DNA of 64,000 nt from an uncultured Lachnospiraceae bacterium (GTDB lineage: Bacteria; Bacillota; Clostridia; Lachnospirales; Lachnospiraceae). A model generated the notes under the pieces. The model had not been told where the DNA came from. It made no database searches and worked only from the letters and a program-made list of their open reading frames with translations. This document shows, one piece after another, positions 51,758 to 60,888 of this stretch. The DNA is taken from positions 1 to 64,000 of the forward strand of contig CACZBW010000010.1 in assembly GCA_902779575.1 (NCBI GenBank). Reading direction: 5' to 3'. Both the position numbers and the translations under genes were made by a program. The stretch's first letter is position 1. Every line of letters starts with the position of its first letter.

Positions 51758-51946
51758 TCTACTGTCTCCTGTCAAAGGTCTGTTTTTTGTATTCCCTTAA
51801 TGACCTGATTCACCTGCCGGAGTCATGGTCTGCCCGGCCTGACTTTTTCCTTCGCAGTCATGGCTTAACTCAGGCAGATTTTTCGCGGAAGAAGGAACGT
51901 CATCCGCCGGTACGGTTCCGGTTCGCGGCCTTCCGCGCGGCATGCC

Positions 51947-53644
51947 TCAGGCTGTGTGGGCTGTAACGATAATATTTTCCACAGGCTCAAAACAGATCCG
52001 TTTATGCTTCATGATATATTCCGCCAGCAGGTCCACCATGGATATCGGAATCTCCCGGATCGTGGGCGCGTCCCTGAGCATATCGAAGCCTCCGCCGCCG
52101 GCTGCCCGGTAATTATTCACAGCAAGGGTAAACTCCATATCGTCCGTGACTGTGCAGCCCTGCTGTACCGTTCCATTCCCTGAACCGTTCTGTGCAGTCC
52201 CGAAGCCTGCAGATCCGCTGTCCTTCTGTTCTGCTGCTGCCGCGGTCTCAAGGCGGACAATCCTGCTGCCGACGGGCCTGGATACATCGATCGTATAACT
52301 GACGCCGTCCACCATATCGTAATTGAAATACATGGGAACCGGTTTCTCGAAGCGCTCGCTCACGACGATCCTGTCTCCGTTAAGCGCCCAGAATTCCGCA
52401 CATTTTTCCAGGTAGGCCTTCAGAACCTTTCCGGAGACCAGCTTGACGGCCAGGGTATTCGGGAAAGAATAGGTGGAGACGAGATCCCTCATAGTAATCT
52501 CTTTCCCAAAGCCGCAGGCGCCCTTGAAAAGAGCGCTTCCCGCCAGCTGCGCCCCGGAGATCTCCATCTGAACCCGGTTCAGGAAAGTGATCAGCTGGGA
52601 CTTGTGCAGGCGTCCGTCAAATTCATCGATCACGCGCAGATCCGTCTCCGACCTCCCCAGAGGCTGGTCCAGCCAGTTCTGACAGTCTTTCTCTTCCCCC
52701 TCCGCGGCCAGCAGAAGTTCCTGGTCCGGCTCCGCGTCCGCGGGCAGAATCCGCGCGCAGATCATTCCTGTCTCCGCGTCGATCTCGATGCAGGAAAGCT
52801 CCACGCCGTTATCGCGGGTCTGTGTATAGATAATCCCGGAAGCCTTATCAACCGGTCCTGCAGAGTCCTTCCCCTGCATTCCCTCCGGACAGATTTCCGC
52901 GCTGCCGGCATCTATGCCTCCCTCTCCTCTCCGGAAAACTCCGCAGTATTTCCGGTGCTGGTGGCCCGTGATCAGAATATCGATCTCAGGAATCGAAGTC
53001 AGCATGCGGAAGCCTTCATTTTCATCGGTCTCCGAGAGAATCTCACCCGTGACCGGATCTTTCTCAAAGCCGCCGTGGTAAACGCAGATCAGATAGTCCG
53101 GATCTTCCGTCTCCCGGATCTTCTCTGCCGTCTCGCGGGCGCTTTCAAAGGCATCCCTTAATACGAAACCCTCCAGCTTGTCCTCCGGCTCCCAGTTTCT
53201 CACATACTGGGTGCAGACCGCGAAAAAAGCAAGTTTTTTTCCACAGATCCTGCGCACGGCATAAGAACCCAGCGGATCTCCCTTATAAGAAATATTCACA
53301 CACAGACACCGGGCGCCGCTATTTTCCAGATGCTTAAAAAGAGCCTCCGGGCCGTAGTCAAAATCGTGATTGCCCAGATTGACAAAATCATAGCGCATCA
53401 TCGCCATGGCGGCTGTCATGGGACTTACCAGCGGCGGACGCTTGGCATAGTGATAAAAAGAAAGAGGCGACCCTTCCAGGGTGTCGCCATTGTCGATGAG
53501 GATCGTATCCGGTCCCCGCAGGGAACGGATCAGGCCGGAAAGCTTCGCAAGGCCCCAGTTCCGGCCCCGGCCCTTCGCGTACTCATAGGGAAACAGTACG
53601 CCGTGGACATCGCTGCTTGTAAGTATCCTGATCCGTTTTCCCAT
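51947..53644 (-). CDS. Cytoplasmic 5'-nucleotidase/cyclic phosphodiesterase-like metallophosphatase
   Basis: A 565-residue enzyme with a metallophosphoesterase domain followed by a 5'-nucleotidase C-terminal domain. ATG 53644 (MGKRIRILTSSDVHG) follows GAGGAAAG. Metal-binding motifs are SSDVHG, DNGDTLEG, NLGNHDFDYG and TGHQHRKYCG. The C-terminal domain has the aromatic AVNNYRAAGGGGF motif. No signal peptide is seen, so unlike many relatives it should stay in the cytoplasm. It follows the phn transporter genes (100 bp after phnE). The chain contains a Gly/Ser/Gln-rich insertion near residue 490. Confidence 0.87.
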   Translation of the reverse strand: MGKRIRILTSSDVHGVLFPYEYAKGRGRNWGLAKLSGLIRSLRGPDTILIDNGDTLEGSPLSFYHYAKRPPLVSPMTAAMAMMRYDFVNLGNHDFDYGPEALFKHLENSGARCLCVNISYKGDPLGSYAVRRICGKKLAFFAVCTQYVRNWEPEDKLEGFVLRDAFESARETAEKIRETEDPDYLICVYHGGFEKDPVTGEILSETDENEGFRMLTSIPEIDILITGHQHRKYCGVFRRGEGGIDAGSAEICPEGMQGKDSAGPVDKASGIIYTQTRDNGVELSCIEIDAETGMICARILPADAEPDQELLLAAEGEEKDCQNWLDQPLGRSETDLRVIDEFDGRLHKSQLITFLNRVQMEISGAQLAGSALFKGACGFGKEITMRDLVSTYSFPNTLAVKLVSGKVLKAYLEKCAEFWALNGDRIVVSERFEKPVPMYFNYDMVDGVSYTIDVSRPVGSRIVRLETAAAAEQKDSGSAGFGTAQNGSGNGTVQQGCTVTDDMEFTLAVNNYRAAGGGGFDMLRDAPTIREIPISMVDLLAEYIMKHKRICFEPVENIIVTAHTA

Positions 53645-53744
53645 TCTTCTTTCCTCTTTTTGTTTTTCTTCAGCTCTTCCGCTCTGCGCAGAACGTGTAC
53701 GCAGAAAGTATCCGGAAACAGCCGGTTTATTGATTCTGTTCCAT

Positions 53745-54563
53745 TTACCTCTTGCCGGTTGCGAGCCTGGTGCGGATCTTAGTGGACATCCACTCGATGA
53801 GGACAACCAGGATGATCAGAGCGACCAGGAAGGCGCCGACGTTGATCCAGCGGCTGTAGGTGATGGACTGGACAAGCGGGGAACCGATGCCGCCCGCGCC
53901 TACGATACCGAGGGTCGTGGCGTCCTTCAGGTTGATGTCAAAGCGGTAGATCGCGGTTGACACAAAGCTTGCGGACAGCTGCGGGAGGATACCGCAGCGG
54001 ATCTTCTGGAAGGTATTGCAGCCGGAAGCGTCCATCGACTCAAGGATGCCTGTATTCAGGTCCTCAATGGCTGTGATATACATCTTCGAAATCATGCCGA
54101 TGGAACAGACCGACTGCGTCACAACGCCGCAGAAGGCTCCAGGGCCTGTCACGCGGATCCAGACCAGCGCCCATACCAGAGACGGAATTGTGCGGATCAG
54201 AAGGATCAGCGCGCGGAAAATCATGGCGACCGGACGCGGTACAATGTTCGTACTGGCCAGGAAAGAAACCGGTATGGCCAGAATCGCGCCGAAAATGGTG
54301 CCGAGGATCGCGATGGCGATGGTCTGCAGAAGCAGATAGGGGATTCCGTCCGTGGTCAGGTTAAACAGCAGCTTCAGGTTCGGATGCAGAATACCGTTCA
54401 CGATACCGGAAGCTACCACGGAGCCCTGCTTTGCCACTCCGTTAAAGGTGATCGAACTCCCGCTCCAGACTACCAGAAGCAGGACGACTGCAAATACGAG
54501 CACTCTCTTCCAGAGATTCTTCGGCTCGCTCTGCAGCTTTTCAAGTACATTTTCTCTGCTCAT
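53745..54563 (-). CDS. phnE: Phosphonate-type ABC transporter permease
   Basis: A 272-residue inner membrane permease of the PhnE family (binding-protein-dependent transport). Six predicted helices; the ABC interaction loop is SMDASGCNTFQKIRCGILPQ (EAA-like). A charged N-terminus with an SREN start precedes the helices. It lies 10 bp after the other permease gene. Probably pairs with it as a heterodimer. Confidence 0.9.
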   Translation of the reverse strand: MSRENVLEKLQSEPKNLWKRVLVFAVVLLLVVWSGSSITFNGVAKQGSVVASGIVNGILHPNLKLLFNLTTDGIPYLLLQTIAIAILGTIFGAILAIPVSFLASTNIVPRPVAMIFRALILLIRTIPSLVWALVWIRVTGPGAFCGVVTQSVCSIGMISKMYITAIEDLNTGILESMDASGCNTFQKIRCGILPQLSASFVSTAIYRFDINLKDATTLGIVGAGGIGSPLVQSITYSRWINVGAFLVALIILVVLIEWMSTKIRTRLATGKR

Positions 54564-54573
54564 ACCGTCCTCC

Positions 54574-55422
54574 TTAAGTCAGCTTCGAGCGGATGTAATC
54601 GCTCAGAAGGTCAATGATCCAGACGACAATAAACAGAGTGATGAGGACGCAGCCCAGATCATCGTAGGCGCGCAGTCCGGTCCGCTCGCGGATCAGGACG
54701 CCAAGTCCGCCGGCCCCGACGTAGCCGAGGATGGAGGAGGCCCTCACATTCAGTTCAAAACAGTACAGGCAGTCATCCAGGTAGGTCGGAAGGATCTGGG
54801 GCATGCAGGCAGCCCAGAAAGCCTGGAAGGTATTGGCCCCGAAACTTGTCATGGCTTCGAAGGGTCCCATATCGATCGTCTCAATGCTCTCATAGAGCAT
54901 CTTTGCGACGATTCCGACCGTGAATATAACGATGGCGACCGAACCTGCGAAAGCGCCCAGACTGAAAATCAGCGCAAGTACCGACGCGTAGATCAGAGTC
55001 GGAACAGAGCGCATGACCGCCAGAATGAAACGGATCACGAGCAGGGACGGTTTGTTTCTGTTAATGTTGGATGAGGCAAAGATGGCAAGCGGAAGGCCGA
55101 TCGCGCATCCTGCCACGGTACCGATGATCGACATCTTGATGGTCTCGATCAGCGGCGAAATCACCTTCGGGAAGTAGCTCCAGTCCGGGTGAAAAATCTT
55201 GCCGAGGATTACCGTAAGCTGATTGCCGCGCTCTATCAGGATCGAAAAGCTGAATCCGGTCGCTCTCATGGAGATAATGATGACAGCCGCAAGGCAGATC
55301 AGGATCAGCGGCATCCGGCTTCTGGGCCTGTCGATGCTGTGCCCGTTTTCAAGAACGATGTGCTCGGGCCTGAAGATACGGTCAAACAGCGGCAGCTTCT
55401 GCGTCGTATCTGCTGTGCTCAT
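54574..55422 (-). CDS. phnE: Phosphonate-type ABC transporter permease, second copy
   Basis: A 282-residue permease with a longer hydrophilic N-terminus (MSTADTTQKLPLFDRIFRPE) than the companion. The EAA-like loop is seen at AMTSFGANTFQAFWAACMPQ. Its start overlaps the phnC stop by four bases (ATGA), so translation is coupled. Two different phnE genes in tandem are common in this importer type. Confidence 0.9.
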   Translation of the reverse strand: MSTADTTQKLPLFDRIFRPEHIVLENGHSIDRPRSRMPLILICLAAVIIISMRATGFSFSILIERGNQLTVILGKIFHPDWSYFPKVISPLIETIKMSIIGTVAGCAIGLPLAIFASSNINRNKPSLLVIRFILAVMRSVPTLIYASVLALIFSLGAFAGSVAIVIFTVGIVAKMLYESIETIDMGPFEAMTSFGANTFQAFWAACMPQILPTYLDDCLYCFELNVRASSILGYVGAGGLGVLIRERTGLRAYDDLGCVLITLFIVVWIIDLLSDYIRSKLT

Positions 55423-56237
55423 GCCCTCTTCTCCTTTTTCCCTGCACGTTCTGCGTCATCCGCTTTTCTGGTTTTTGTATCATTTTCCGTAGTCGGAACG
55501 GTCTGACCGTTATAGACCTGGTTCAGCACATCCTGGGTTACCTGGCTGCTCGGTCCGTCATAGACGATCTCTCCCGCCCGCACGCCGATCACGCGTGTGG
55601 CATACTTCAGCGCCAGGTCGACATGATGGATGTTCAGGAGGATCGTAATATTCATATCCTCGTTGATGCGTCTGAAGTCGCTCATAACCACGTCCGCCAT
55701 AATCGGGTCCAGGGACGCGACCGGCTCGTCCGCCAGGATGATGGACGGGCTCTGGTCCAGGGTCCGGGCCAGGGCGACACGCTGCATCTGCCCGCCGGAC
55801 AGCTCGTCGCAGCGGTTGTAGGCTTTCTCCAGAATGTTGACCTTGTCAAGCGCTTCCAGCGCTTTCATCTTCTGCTCTTTGGAATAGATTCCGAACAGAA
55901 CCTTGTACCAGGGCATATCCGGTACATTGGAAGTCAGGACGTTATTGATAACGGAGGATCTGGAAATCAGGTTGAAGGACTGGAAGATCATGCCGATCTT
56001 GCGCCGGAAGCGGCGCAGTTCTTTTCCCTTGAGGGTCATGACGTCGGTTCCGTCCACGATCAGGTGTCCTTCCGTGATGTCAATCATGCGGTTAATGGTG
56101 CGGATCAGCGTGGACTTTCCGGCTCCGGAAAGGCCTATGATCGCCACAAACTCTCCCTGGTCAATGGTCAGGTTCACATGCTGAAGGCCTTTTGTCCCAT
56201 TCGGGTAAGTTTTCGATACATCTTTGAATTCAATCAT
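55419..56237 (-). CDS. phnC: Phosphonate-type ABC transporter ATP-binding protein
   Basis: A 272-residue ATPase. Walker A is GLSGAGKST (about 34-42), the Q-loop lies in MIFQSFNLI, the signature is LSGGQMQRVALA, Walker B is ILADEPVASLDP and the switch His is in NIHHVDLAL. The last 25 residues are charged and extend beyond the core. A good AGGGGA site precedes ATG 56237, which overlaps the stop of a short upstream frame. Confidence 0.93.
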   Translation of the reverse strand: MIEFKDVSKTYPNGTKGLQHVNLTIDQGEFVAIIGLSGAGKSTLIRTINRMIDITEGHLIVDGTDVMTLKGKELRRFRRKIGMIFQSFNLISRSSVINNVLTSNVPDMPWYKVLFGIYSKEQKMKALEALDKVNILEKAYNRCDELSGGQMQRVALARTLDQSPSIILADEPVASLDPIMADVVMSDFRRINEDMNITILLNIHHVDLALKYATRVIGVRAGEIVYDGPSSQVTQDVLNQVYNGQTVPTTENDTKTRKADDAERAGKKEKRA

Positions 56238-56416
56238 AATGACTGTTCCCCTGCATATAAGAAGCCGGACGAAATTCCGTATGGAATTCGTCCGGCTTCC
56301 ATGATTGTTCTCTGCGAAATTCTCCGGGGACGCACCGGCTCTGAACGCACCGCGCGCTCAGAGATATTTCGGGAAATGCTGATTCCGGGCTTCTGATCAA
56401 TATAAGCCAGGCTCAT
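56234..56416 (-). CDS. Possible 60-residue ORF between phnD and phnC
   Basis: AAAGGAG lies six bases before ATG 56416 and the frame runs through the intergenic hairpin to TGA 56234, which overlaps the phnC start (ATGA). The product (MSLAYIDQKPGISISRNISE and so on) is Arg/Ser/Ile-rich without a known family. The ribosome site and exact overlap argue for translation; the coding of a hairpin argues against. May act mainly by coupling. Confidence 0.3.
   Translation of the reverse strand: MSLAYIDQKPGISISRNISERAVRSEPVRPRRISQRTIMEAGRIPYGISSGFLYAGEQSL
56261..56299 (-). other. Hairpin between phnD and phnC
   Basis: GAAGCCGGACGAAATTCC and GGAATTCGTCCGGCTTC pair with one bulged base around a GTAT loop. 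There is only a short mixed tail, so it more likely protects the upstream phnD mRNA or attenuates readthrough than ends the operon. Confidence 0.75.
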
Positions 56417-56480
56417 CAGCATCTCCTTTATCTCCGGAACACAGATCTGCCGGCGCCGCCTCAGACTGCTGATTCAGGAA

Positions 56481-57566
56481 TCAGTTCTCAACGACGGTAA
56501 GAGCCGCGCGCGCTACGTCATAATCCGCATCCACAGCTGTCGCATATCCGGTATGGGAATAGATTCCGAAGATTGCCTTGCCTTCTTCGGTTCCGGCGAT
56601 CTCGATGATGGCATCCTGGAAATCCTTGATGAACTCGCTGTTGTAAACATCCGGGTCCGCCATGGTGATTGCTACGGTATCGTTATAGATCTTGTCGGTA
56701 ACGCCGATAACGTTCAGCTCGTTCCAGATCACGTCCTCGCGTCCGAGACCCTGCTTGCCGGTGGAATCGGTCTCATCTGCCGGGATGCTCCAGGACTCTT
56801 CATAATCGTTGCGGCCGTCCGCATAGCATACGATCACGTCGACTGCCTCGGAAGCTGCCTGGTTGAAAGCGGAAGCATAGCCGTCAAGGGTGGTGACGTT
56901 GGACAGGTCGGTGATCATCTTGCCGTCATACTTGTCCATCAGCCACAGAGTCGGATAAATGTATCCGGCGGAGCTGGAGACGTTCATGACTGCCCACTGA
57001 GCTGCATCCAGGTCTTCCCAGGTAAGTTCTTCGCCCGCGTTCACCTTCGCGGCAAGCTCCTTGCCGTATTCAGACGGGGTAGCATAGATCAGGGCGCGGT
57101 AGAATGTGACCTGCGGGCCATCCTTCTTGGTTGCGTTTGCTTCGCCGTTCCAGTCAGCCGGTGTCTCGCTGTCGTTGGAAAGGCCGTTTCTGGTTGCGGT
57201 AAGAACAACGTCTGTCTCATCAGAATACAGGGCATAGGTTCCGCCCGGGAGCCATGCGACGTCGATCGCGCCTGCTGCCAGTGCTTCGCCTGCTGCTTCA
57301 TAGGAATCGGAAACGGTAATCTCGACATTGCCGATCGTATAACCCCTGTCAGCCATCGCCGCGATCAGCAGTTCCGGAAGGTCGCTGGTTCCGGAAATGA
57401 TCTCTTCCGGATCTCTGGACGGAACAAACTGAAGAGCAAGGGTATCGATCTCTTTGGATCCGCTCTCAGCCGGAGCCGGTCTGTCATCCGCGAACGCGGT
57501 TGCGGTAAGGCTTCCAGCCATCAGAGCTGCAGCTACCATCAGAGCACTGAACTTTTTGAATTTCAT
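56481..57566 (-). CDS. phnD: Phosphonate-type ABC transporter substrate-binding protein
   Basis: A 361-residue exported binding protein of the PhnD family. A signal peptide (MKFKKFSALMVAAALMAGSL) ends with the SPase I-type site AFA before DDRPAPAES; no lipobox Cys is present, unusual for a Gram-positive binding protein. The family core is visible in FVPSRDPEEI, the helical AGAIDVAWLPGGTYAL segment and NVSSSAGYIYPTLWLMD. The ligand may be a phosphonate, phosphite or an organophosphate. AGGAGGG precedes the ATG. It heads phnD-C-E-E. Confidence 0.9.
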   Translation of the reverse strand: MKFKKFSALMVAAALMAGSLTATAFADDRPAPAESGSKEIDTLALQFVPSRDPEEIISGTSDLPELLIAAMADRGYTIGNVEITVSDSYEAAGEALAAGAIDVAWLPGGTYALYSDETDVVLTATRNGLSNDSETPADWNGEANATKKDGPQVTFYRALIYATPSEYGKELAAKVNAGEELTWEDLDAAQWAVMNVSSSAGYIYPTLWLMDKYDGKMITDLSNVTTLDGYASAFNQAASEAVDVIVCYADGRNDYEESWSIPADETDSTGKQGLGREDVIWNELNVIGVTDKIYNDTVAITMADPDVYNSEFIKDFQDAIIEIAGTEEGKAIFGIYSHTGYATAVDADYDVARAALTVVEN

Positions 57567-57667
57567 GTTGACCCTCCTGTGGATTTTGGATGATATGGCC
57601 GGGGCTTTTCTTCAGGCTCCCGGACACAAGACAGCCCTCTCAGGGCAGTTAAGAAATAGACAATTAA

Positions 57668-57696
57668 ACGATAGCACCCTGTTATTCCAGTGTCAA
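57668..57696 (-). promoter_or_regulatory. Sigma-A promoter of the phn operon
   Basis: A consensus TTGACA (57696-57691) and TATCGT (57673-57668) with a 17-bp spacer. The leader contains GCCCTGAGAGGGC, a small inverted repeat. The rest of 57567-57838 holds nothing recognised apart from an inverted repeat CATGAT/ATCATG at 57810-57829 next to the deoD promoter. Confidence 0.72.
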
Positions 57697-57838
57697 GGAA
57701 AAGCATTGAGAGTTTTCGTCACGAACCGCGGCTCTGCATATGGCAAACCGCACGCGAATTCCACCCGGAAGCTCCGCTGTCTTATGGGGGCAGCAAAATT
57801 CTATCAGTCATGATGCATAATTAATCATGCCAAAGTGC

Positions 57839-57867
57839 TTGCAAAAAAGTCATTTTCACTATACTAT
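57839..57867 (+). promoter_or_regulatory. Sigma-A promoter of deoD
   Basis: TTGCAA (57839-57844) and TACTAT (57862-57867) with a 17-bp spacer, 40 bp upstream of the start codon. An inverted repeat CATGAT-N8-ATCATG at 57810-57829, just upstream, may be an operator. Confidence 0.75.
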
Positions 57868-57906
57868 GAACTTAATAAATCTATTTTCCCAAAAGAGGAG
57901 GTAATT

Positions 57907-58617
57907 ATGTCTACACCACATAACAACGCTGAAAAAGGTGATATCGCAAAAACCGTACTTCTCCCCGGCGATCCTCTGAGAGCAAAATTCATCGCCGAGA
58001 ATTTCCTTGAGAATCCGGTCCAGTTTAATTCGGTCCGCAACATCCTCGGCTTCACCGGCGGCTATCAGGGCGTCAAAGTTTCGGTCATGGCCACCGGTAT
58101 GGGAATTCCCTCCATCGGCATCTATTCCTATGAGCTGATCCATTTCTATGATGTAAAGAACCTGATCAGGATCGGTTCCTGCGGCGCGCTTCAGCCGGAG
58201 CTGAAACTCGGCGACATCGTGATGGCCCAGGGCGCGTGCACGGACAGCAATTACGCAAGTCAGTACAATCTTCCCGGCACCTACAGCGCCATCGCGGACT
58301 TTGATCTCCTGATCAAGGCAAAGGAAGCCGCCGACCGGCACGGCTATCGTTACGCGGTCGGCAACGTCTCCTGCACCGACGTCTTCTACCGCGAGGATAA
58401 CCCGGACAAAGCCTGGGCAAAGATGGGCGTCCTGGCCAGCGAGATGGAAAGCTACGCGCTCTACTGCAACGCGGCGGCAGGCAAGGCAAGAGCCCTGAGC
58501 ATGTTCACCGTCTCCGATTCCCTGGTAACCGGCGAGGCCATGTCGGCTTATGACCGCCAGACTTCCTTCACCAATATGATGACGGTCGCTCTGGAGACCG
58601 CTGTGGCCGCGGAATAA
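57907..58617 (+). CDS. deoD: Purine nucleoside phosphorylase DeoD
   Basis: A 236-residue hexameric-type phosphorylase that splits purine nucleosides into base and ribose-1-phosphate. ATG 57907 (MSTPHNNAEKGDIAKTVLLPGDPLRA) follows GAGGAGG; the frame upstream overlaps the promoter and is not used. Motifs: LPGDPLRAKFIAENFLE, GSCGALQPE and VLASEMESYALY with the catalytic Glu/Met region. A nucleoside ABC importer is convergent downstream, making a salvage set. Confidence 0.95.
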   Translation: MSTPHNNAEKGDIAKTVLLPGDPLRAKFIAENFLENPVQFNSVRNILGFTGGYQGVKVSVMATGMGIPSIGIYSYELIHFYDVKNLIRIGSCGALQPELKLGDIVMAQGACTDSNYASQYNLPGTYSAIADFDLLIKAKEAADRHGYRYAVGNVSCTDVFYREDNPDKAWAKMGVLASEMESYALYCNAAAGKARALSMFTVSDSLVTGEAMSAYDRQTSFTNMMTVALETAVAAE

Positions 58618-58738
58618 AATCCGCAGGTAAGTAATTGGATGATTGCGGTGTCAAAAGTATGGCCTGCAAAAATCGTATAAACAATTTTCTCCGGCCTGAC
58701 TTTCGTTGCCATAACTATTTTAGATTCAGATCATACTT

Positions 58739-58782
58739 AGAAAAAGACGGGATTCCCGGATATGGGAACCCCGTCTTTTTAT
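58739..58782. terminator. Bidirectional terminator between deoD and the nucleoside importer
   Basis: AAAAAGACGGG and CCCGTCTTTTT are the outer arms, with an inner TTCCC/GGGAA pair, flanked by A and T runs. It serves convergent transcription of deoD and the importer. Confidence 0.9.
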
Positions 58783-58885
58783 GCATTACTGCCTGCTGCA
58801 GAATTTTTTCCTGCCATAAGCAGATATTAATAATCTGCAGATAATGCCCTGCTTTGCTGCATAGAGCCTGTTCATACCGTGAACT

Positions 58886-59803
58886 TTATGCCTTCGCCTT
58901 GCGGTTTGCGCGGTTGTAGTTGATCACGGAAATCACAACCAGGACCACGATCGTCACGATATAGGGGAGCATCAGGACCAGGTCAGCCGGCGCGTTGGTC
59001 AGCTGCAGCTGGTTGGAGACCGCGTCAGCGACGCCGAAGATCAGGGCGCAGAACATGGCTCCGATCGGGGAACCGCCTACCATGGAGGACGCGGAGAGAC
59101 CGATGTAGCCTCGGCCGGCAACCATGTCCTTCGTAAAGGAGGTCAGATAACCCATGGACATGAAGGCTCCGCCGATACCGCCCAGGATGCCGGACAGGGT
59201 CCAGGCCAGGAGATATATCCTCGGTACGGAGATACCGACCGATTCTGCCGCATGCGGATTCTCACCGACCGCACGGATATGGAGACCGGTTTTGGTCCTG
59301 CGGATAAAGATACTCAGAAGAATCGCGGCGACAATCGCGCCATAGGTCAGGATATTGTGGCCGGAAAGGATCGGTCCGATCACCGGAACCGACTTCAGTC
59401 CCGGAATCGCAATCTTCGGCAGCGCCAGAGATTTGATGGCAACCGCGGAATTGGACTTCTCTCCTGTCAGTGCAAAAAGCAGGAAAATCGTTCCGCCCGA
59501 GGACGCAAGGTTAATTGCGATCTGTGCAAGCATCAGATCCGCCTTGCCTTTTACGGTGGCAACCCAGATCAGGACGCCCGTGACAGCTCCGGCGAGGACG
59601 GCTGCAAGAAATCCGATCAGTGCGCTGTGGGTGGCTCCGCTGACGATAACGCCGATCAGAGCGCCCCAGAGCATCATGGATTCCGCCGCCATGTTGAACA
59701 GACCCGCCTTCTGGCAGACCGCTGCGGACAGGGCCGCGAAAATCAGGGGAGTCGAAAGACGCAGTACGGAAAATCCGAATGAAGTAATCAATCTGATATT
59801 CAT
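58886..59803 (-). CDS. Nucleoside ABC transporter permease, NupQ-like
   Basis: A 305-residue permease of the BPD_transp_2 (branched-chain/ribose-type) family. About eight to nine hydrophobic helices. The segment VGENPHAAESVGISVPRIYLLAW is the conserved cytoplasmic loop that contacts the ATPase. Its start overlaps the previous permease gene by four bases (ATGA). Likely for nucleoside or base uptake, from its place beside a BMP binding protein and deoD. Confidence 0.9.
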   Translation of the reverse strand: MNIRLITSFGFSVLRLSTPLIFAALSAAVCQKAGLFNMAAESMMLWGALIGVIVSGATHSALIGFLAAVLAGAVTGVLIWVATVKGKADLMLAQIAINLASSGGTIFLLFALTGEKSNSAVAIKSLALPKIAIPGLKSVPVIGPILSGHNILTYGAIVAAILLSIFIRRTKTGLHIRAVGENPHAAESVGISVPRIYLLAWTLSGILGGIGGAFMSMGYLTSFTKDMVAGRGYIGLSASSMVGGSPIGAMFCALIFGVADAVSNQLQLTNAPADLVLMLPYIVTIVVLVVISVINYNRANRKAKA

Positions 59804-60888
59804 GCCTTCCCCTCCTTTTCTGCAAGCGCTTTCTTAGCGGAATTAAAGATCAGCCTGCGTTTGAATCCGCTCAGGAACATCTCTGCCGCCACAAGGACGA
59901 TGATGATACCCTGGATGATGGAGACGAATTCCGGCGGAATATCGGTCGTACGGGAAACGATGTCCGCTCCGGTACGGATATAGGCGATCAGGAAGGCACT
60001 CAGCGGAACCAGAGCCGGGTTCTTTCTTGCCAGAACCGCAATCATCAGTCCGTCGAAGCCGTAACCTGTAAGCGCTGTCCACTGATAGCTGGAGAACATG
60101 CCCAGAACCTGAACTGTTCCGCCAAGACCTGCGAACGCGCCGCCGATCACCTGCGCAAGAATGATGGTGGAGACGACCGGAATACCGATATATTTTGCGA
60201 ATACCGGATTCAGGCCGACGATACGCATCTTAAAACCAAAAGACATCTTATAGAACAGAACCGCCGCAAGGACCACGCAGATCAGAGCGACGATCAGTCC
60301 CGCGTGCACCGAGGTCTTCGGAATAATATTACGGAACTTCAGCGCAGGCGCCCATTTGTAGGAAGCCGTGATGGAAGAACCCGGATCTTTAATCCGGTAC
60401 TTCAGAATGTAGTTGGTCAGGTACAGAAGGATGTAGTTCATCATCAGGGAGACGACGCAGACATCCGCGTGGAAGATCTGATCCGCGAGCGCGGGAATCA
60501 GGGAGGCCGCCATACCGGCCAGACAGCCGACTACCAGAACGATGATGAGAAGAAGCCAGGCCGGAACCTTGTTCGAAAGCGCTATGGCAACGCACGCGGA
60601 CAGACATCCGCCCAGGTTGACCGCTCCTTCACCAACCAGGTTGAACTTGTTGATCGCGTAGACAAAACACATGCAGATACCGGTGAAAATAATCGGTATC
60701 ATGGTCGAAAGGATATTGCCGAACCGCCGGAAGGACGAGAACGGACCCACGATGAACTGCTGGATGACATACAGCGGGTCGTCCGAGATCAGCGCCAGGA
60801 TAACCAGGGCGATCGCATAGGCAACCAGGACGGCGACAAGAATACGGACCAGATCAAACCAGGTCTCGATTTTTTTTGCATTATTCAT
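59800..60888 (-). CDS. Nucleoside ABC transporter permease, NupP-like
   Basis: A 362-residue permease of the same family as its neighbour, with an extra N-terminal hydrophilic region (MNNAKKIETWFDL). The ABC-contact loop VGLNPVFAKYIGIPVVSTI is visible in the second half. It overlaps the ATPase gene upstream by four bases and the second permease downstream by four bases, so all three are translationally coupled. Confidence 0.9.
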   Translation of the reverse strand: MNNAKKIETWFDLVRILVAVLVAYAIALVILALISDDPLYVIQQFIVGPFSSFRRFGNILSTMIPIIFTGICMCFVYAINKFNLVGEGAVNLGGCLSACVAIALSNKVPAWLLLIIVLVVGCLAGMAASLIPALADQIFHADVCVVSLMMNYILLYLTNYILKYRIKDPGSSITASYKWAPALKFRNIIPKTSVHAGLIVALICVVLAAVLFYKMSFGFKMRIVGLNPVFAKYIGIPVVSTIILAQVIGGAFAGLGGTVQVLGMFSSYQWTALTGYGFDGLMIAVLARKNPALVPLSAFLIAYIRTGADIVSRTTDIPPEFVSIIQGIIIVLVAAEMFLSGFKRRLIFNSAKKALAEKEGKA

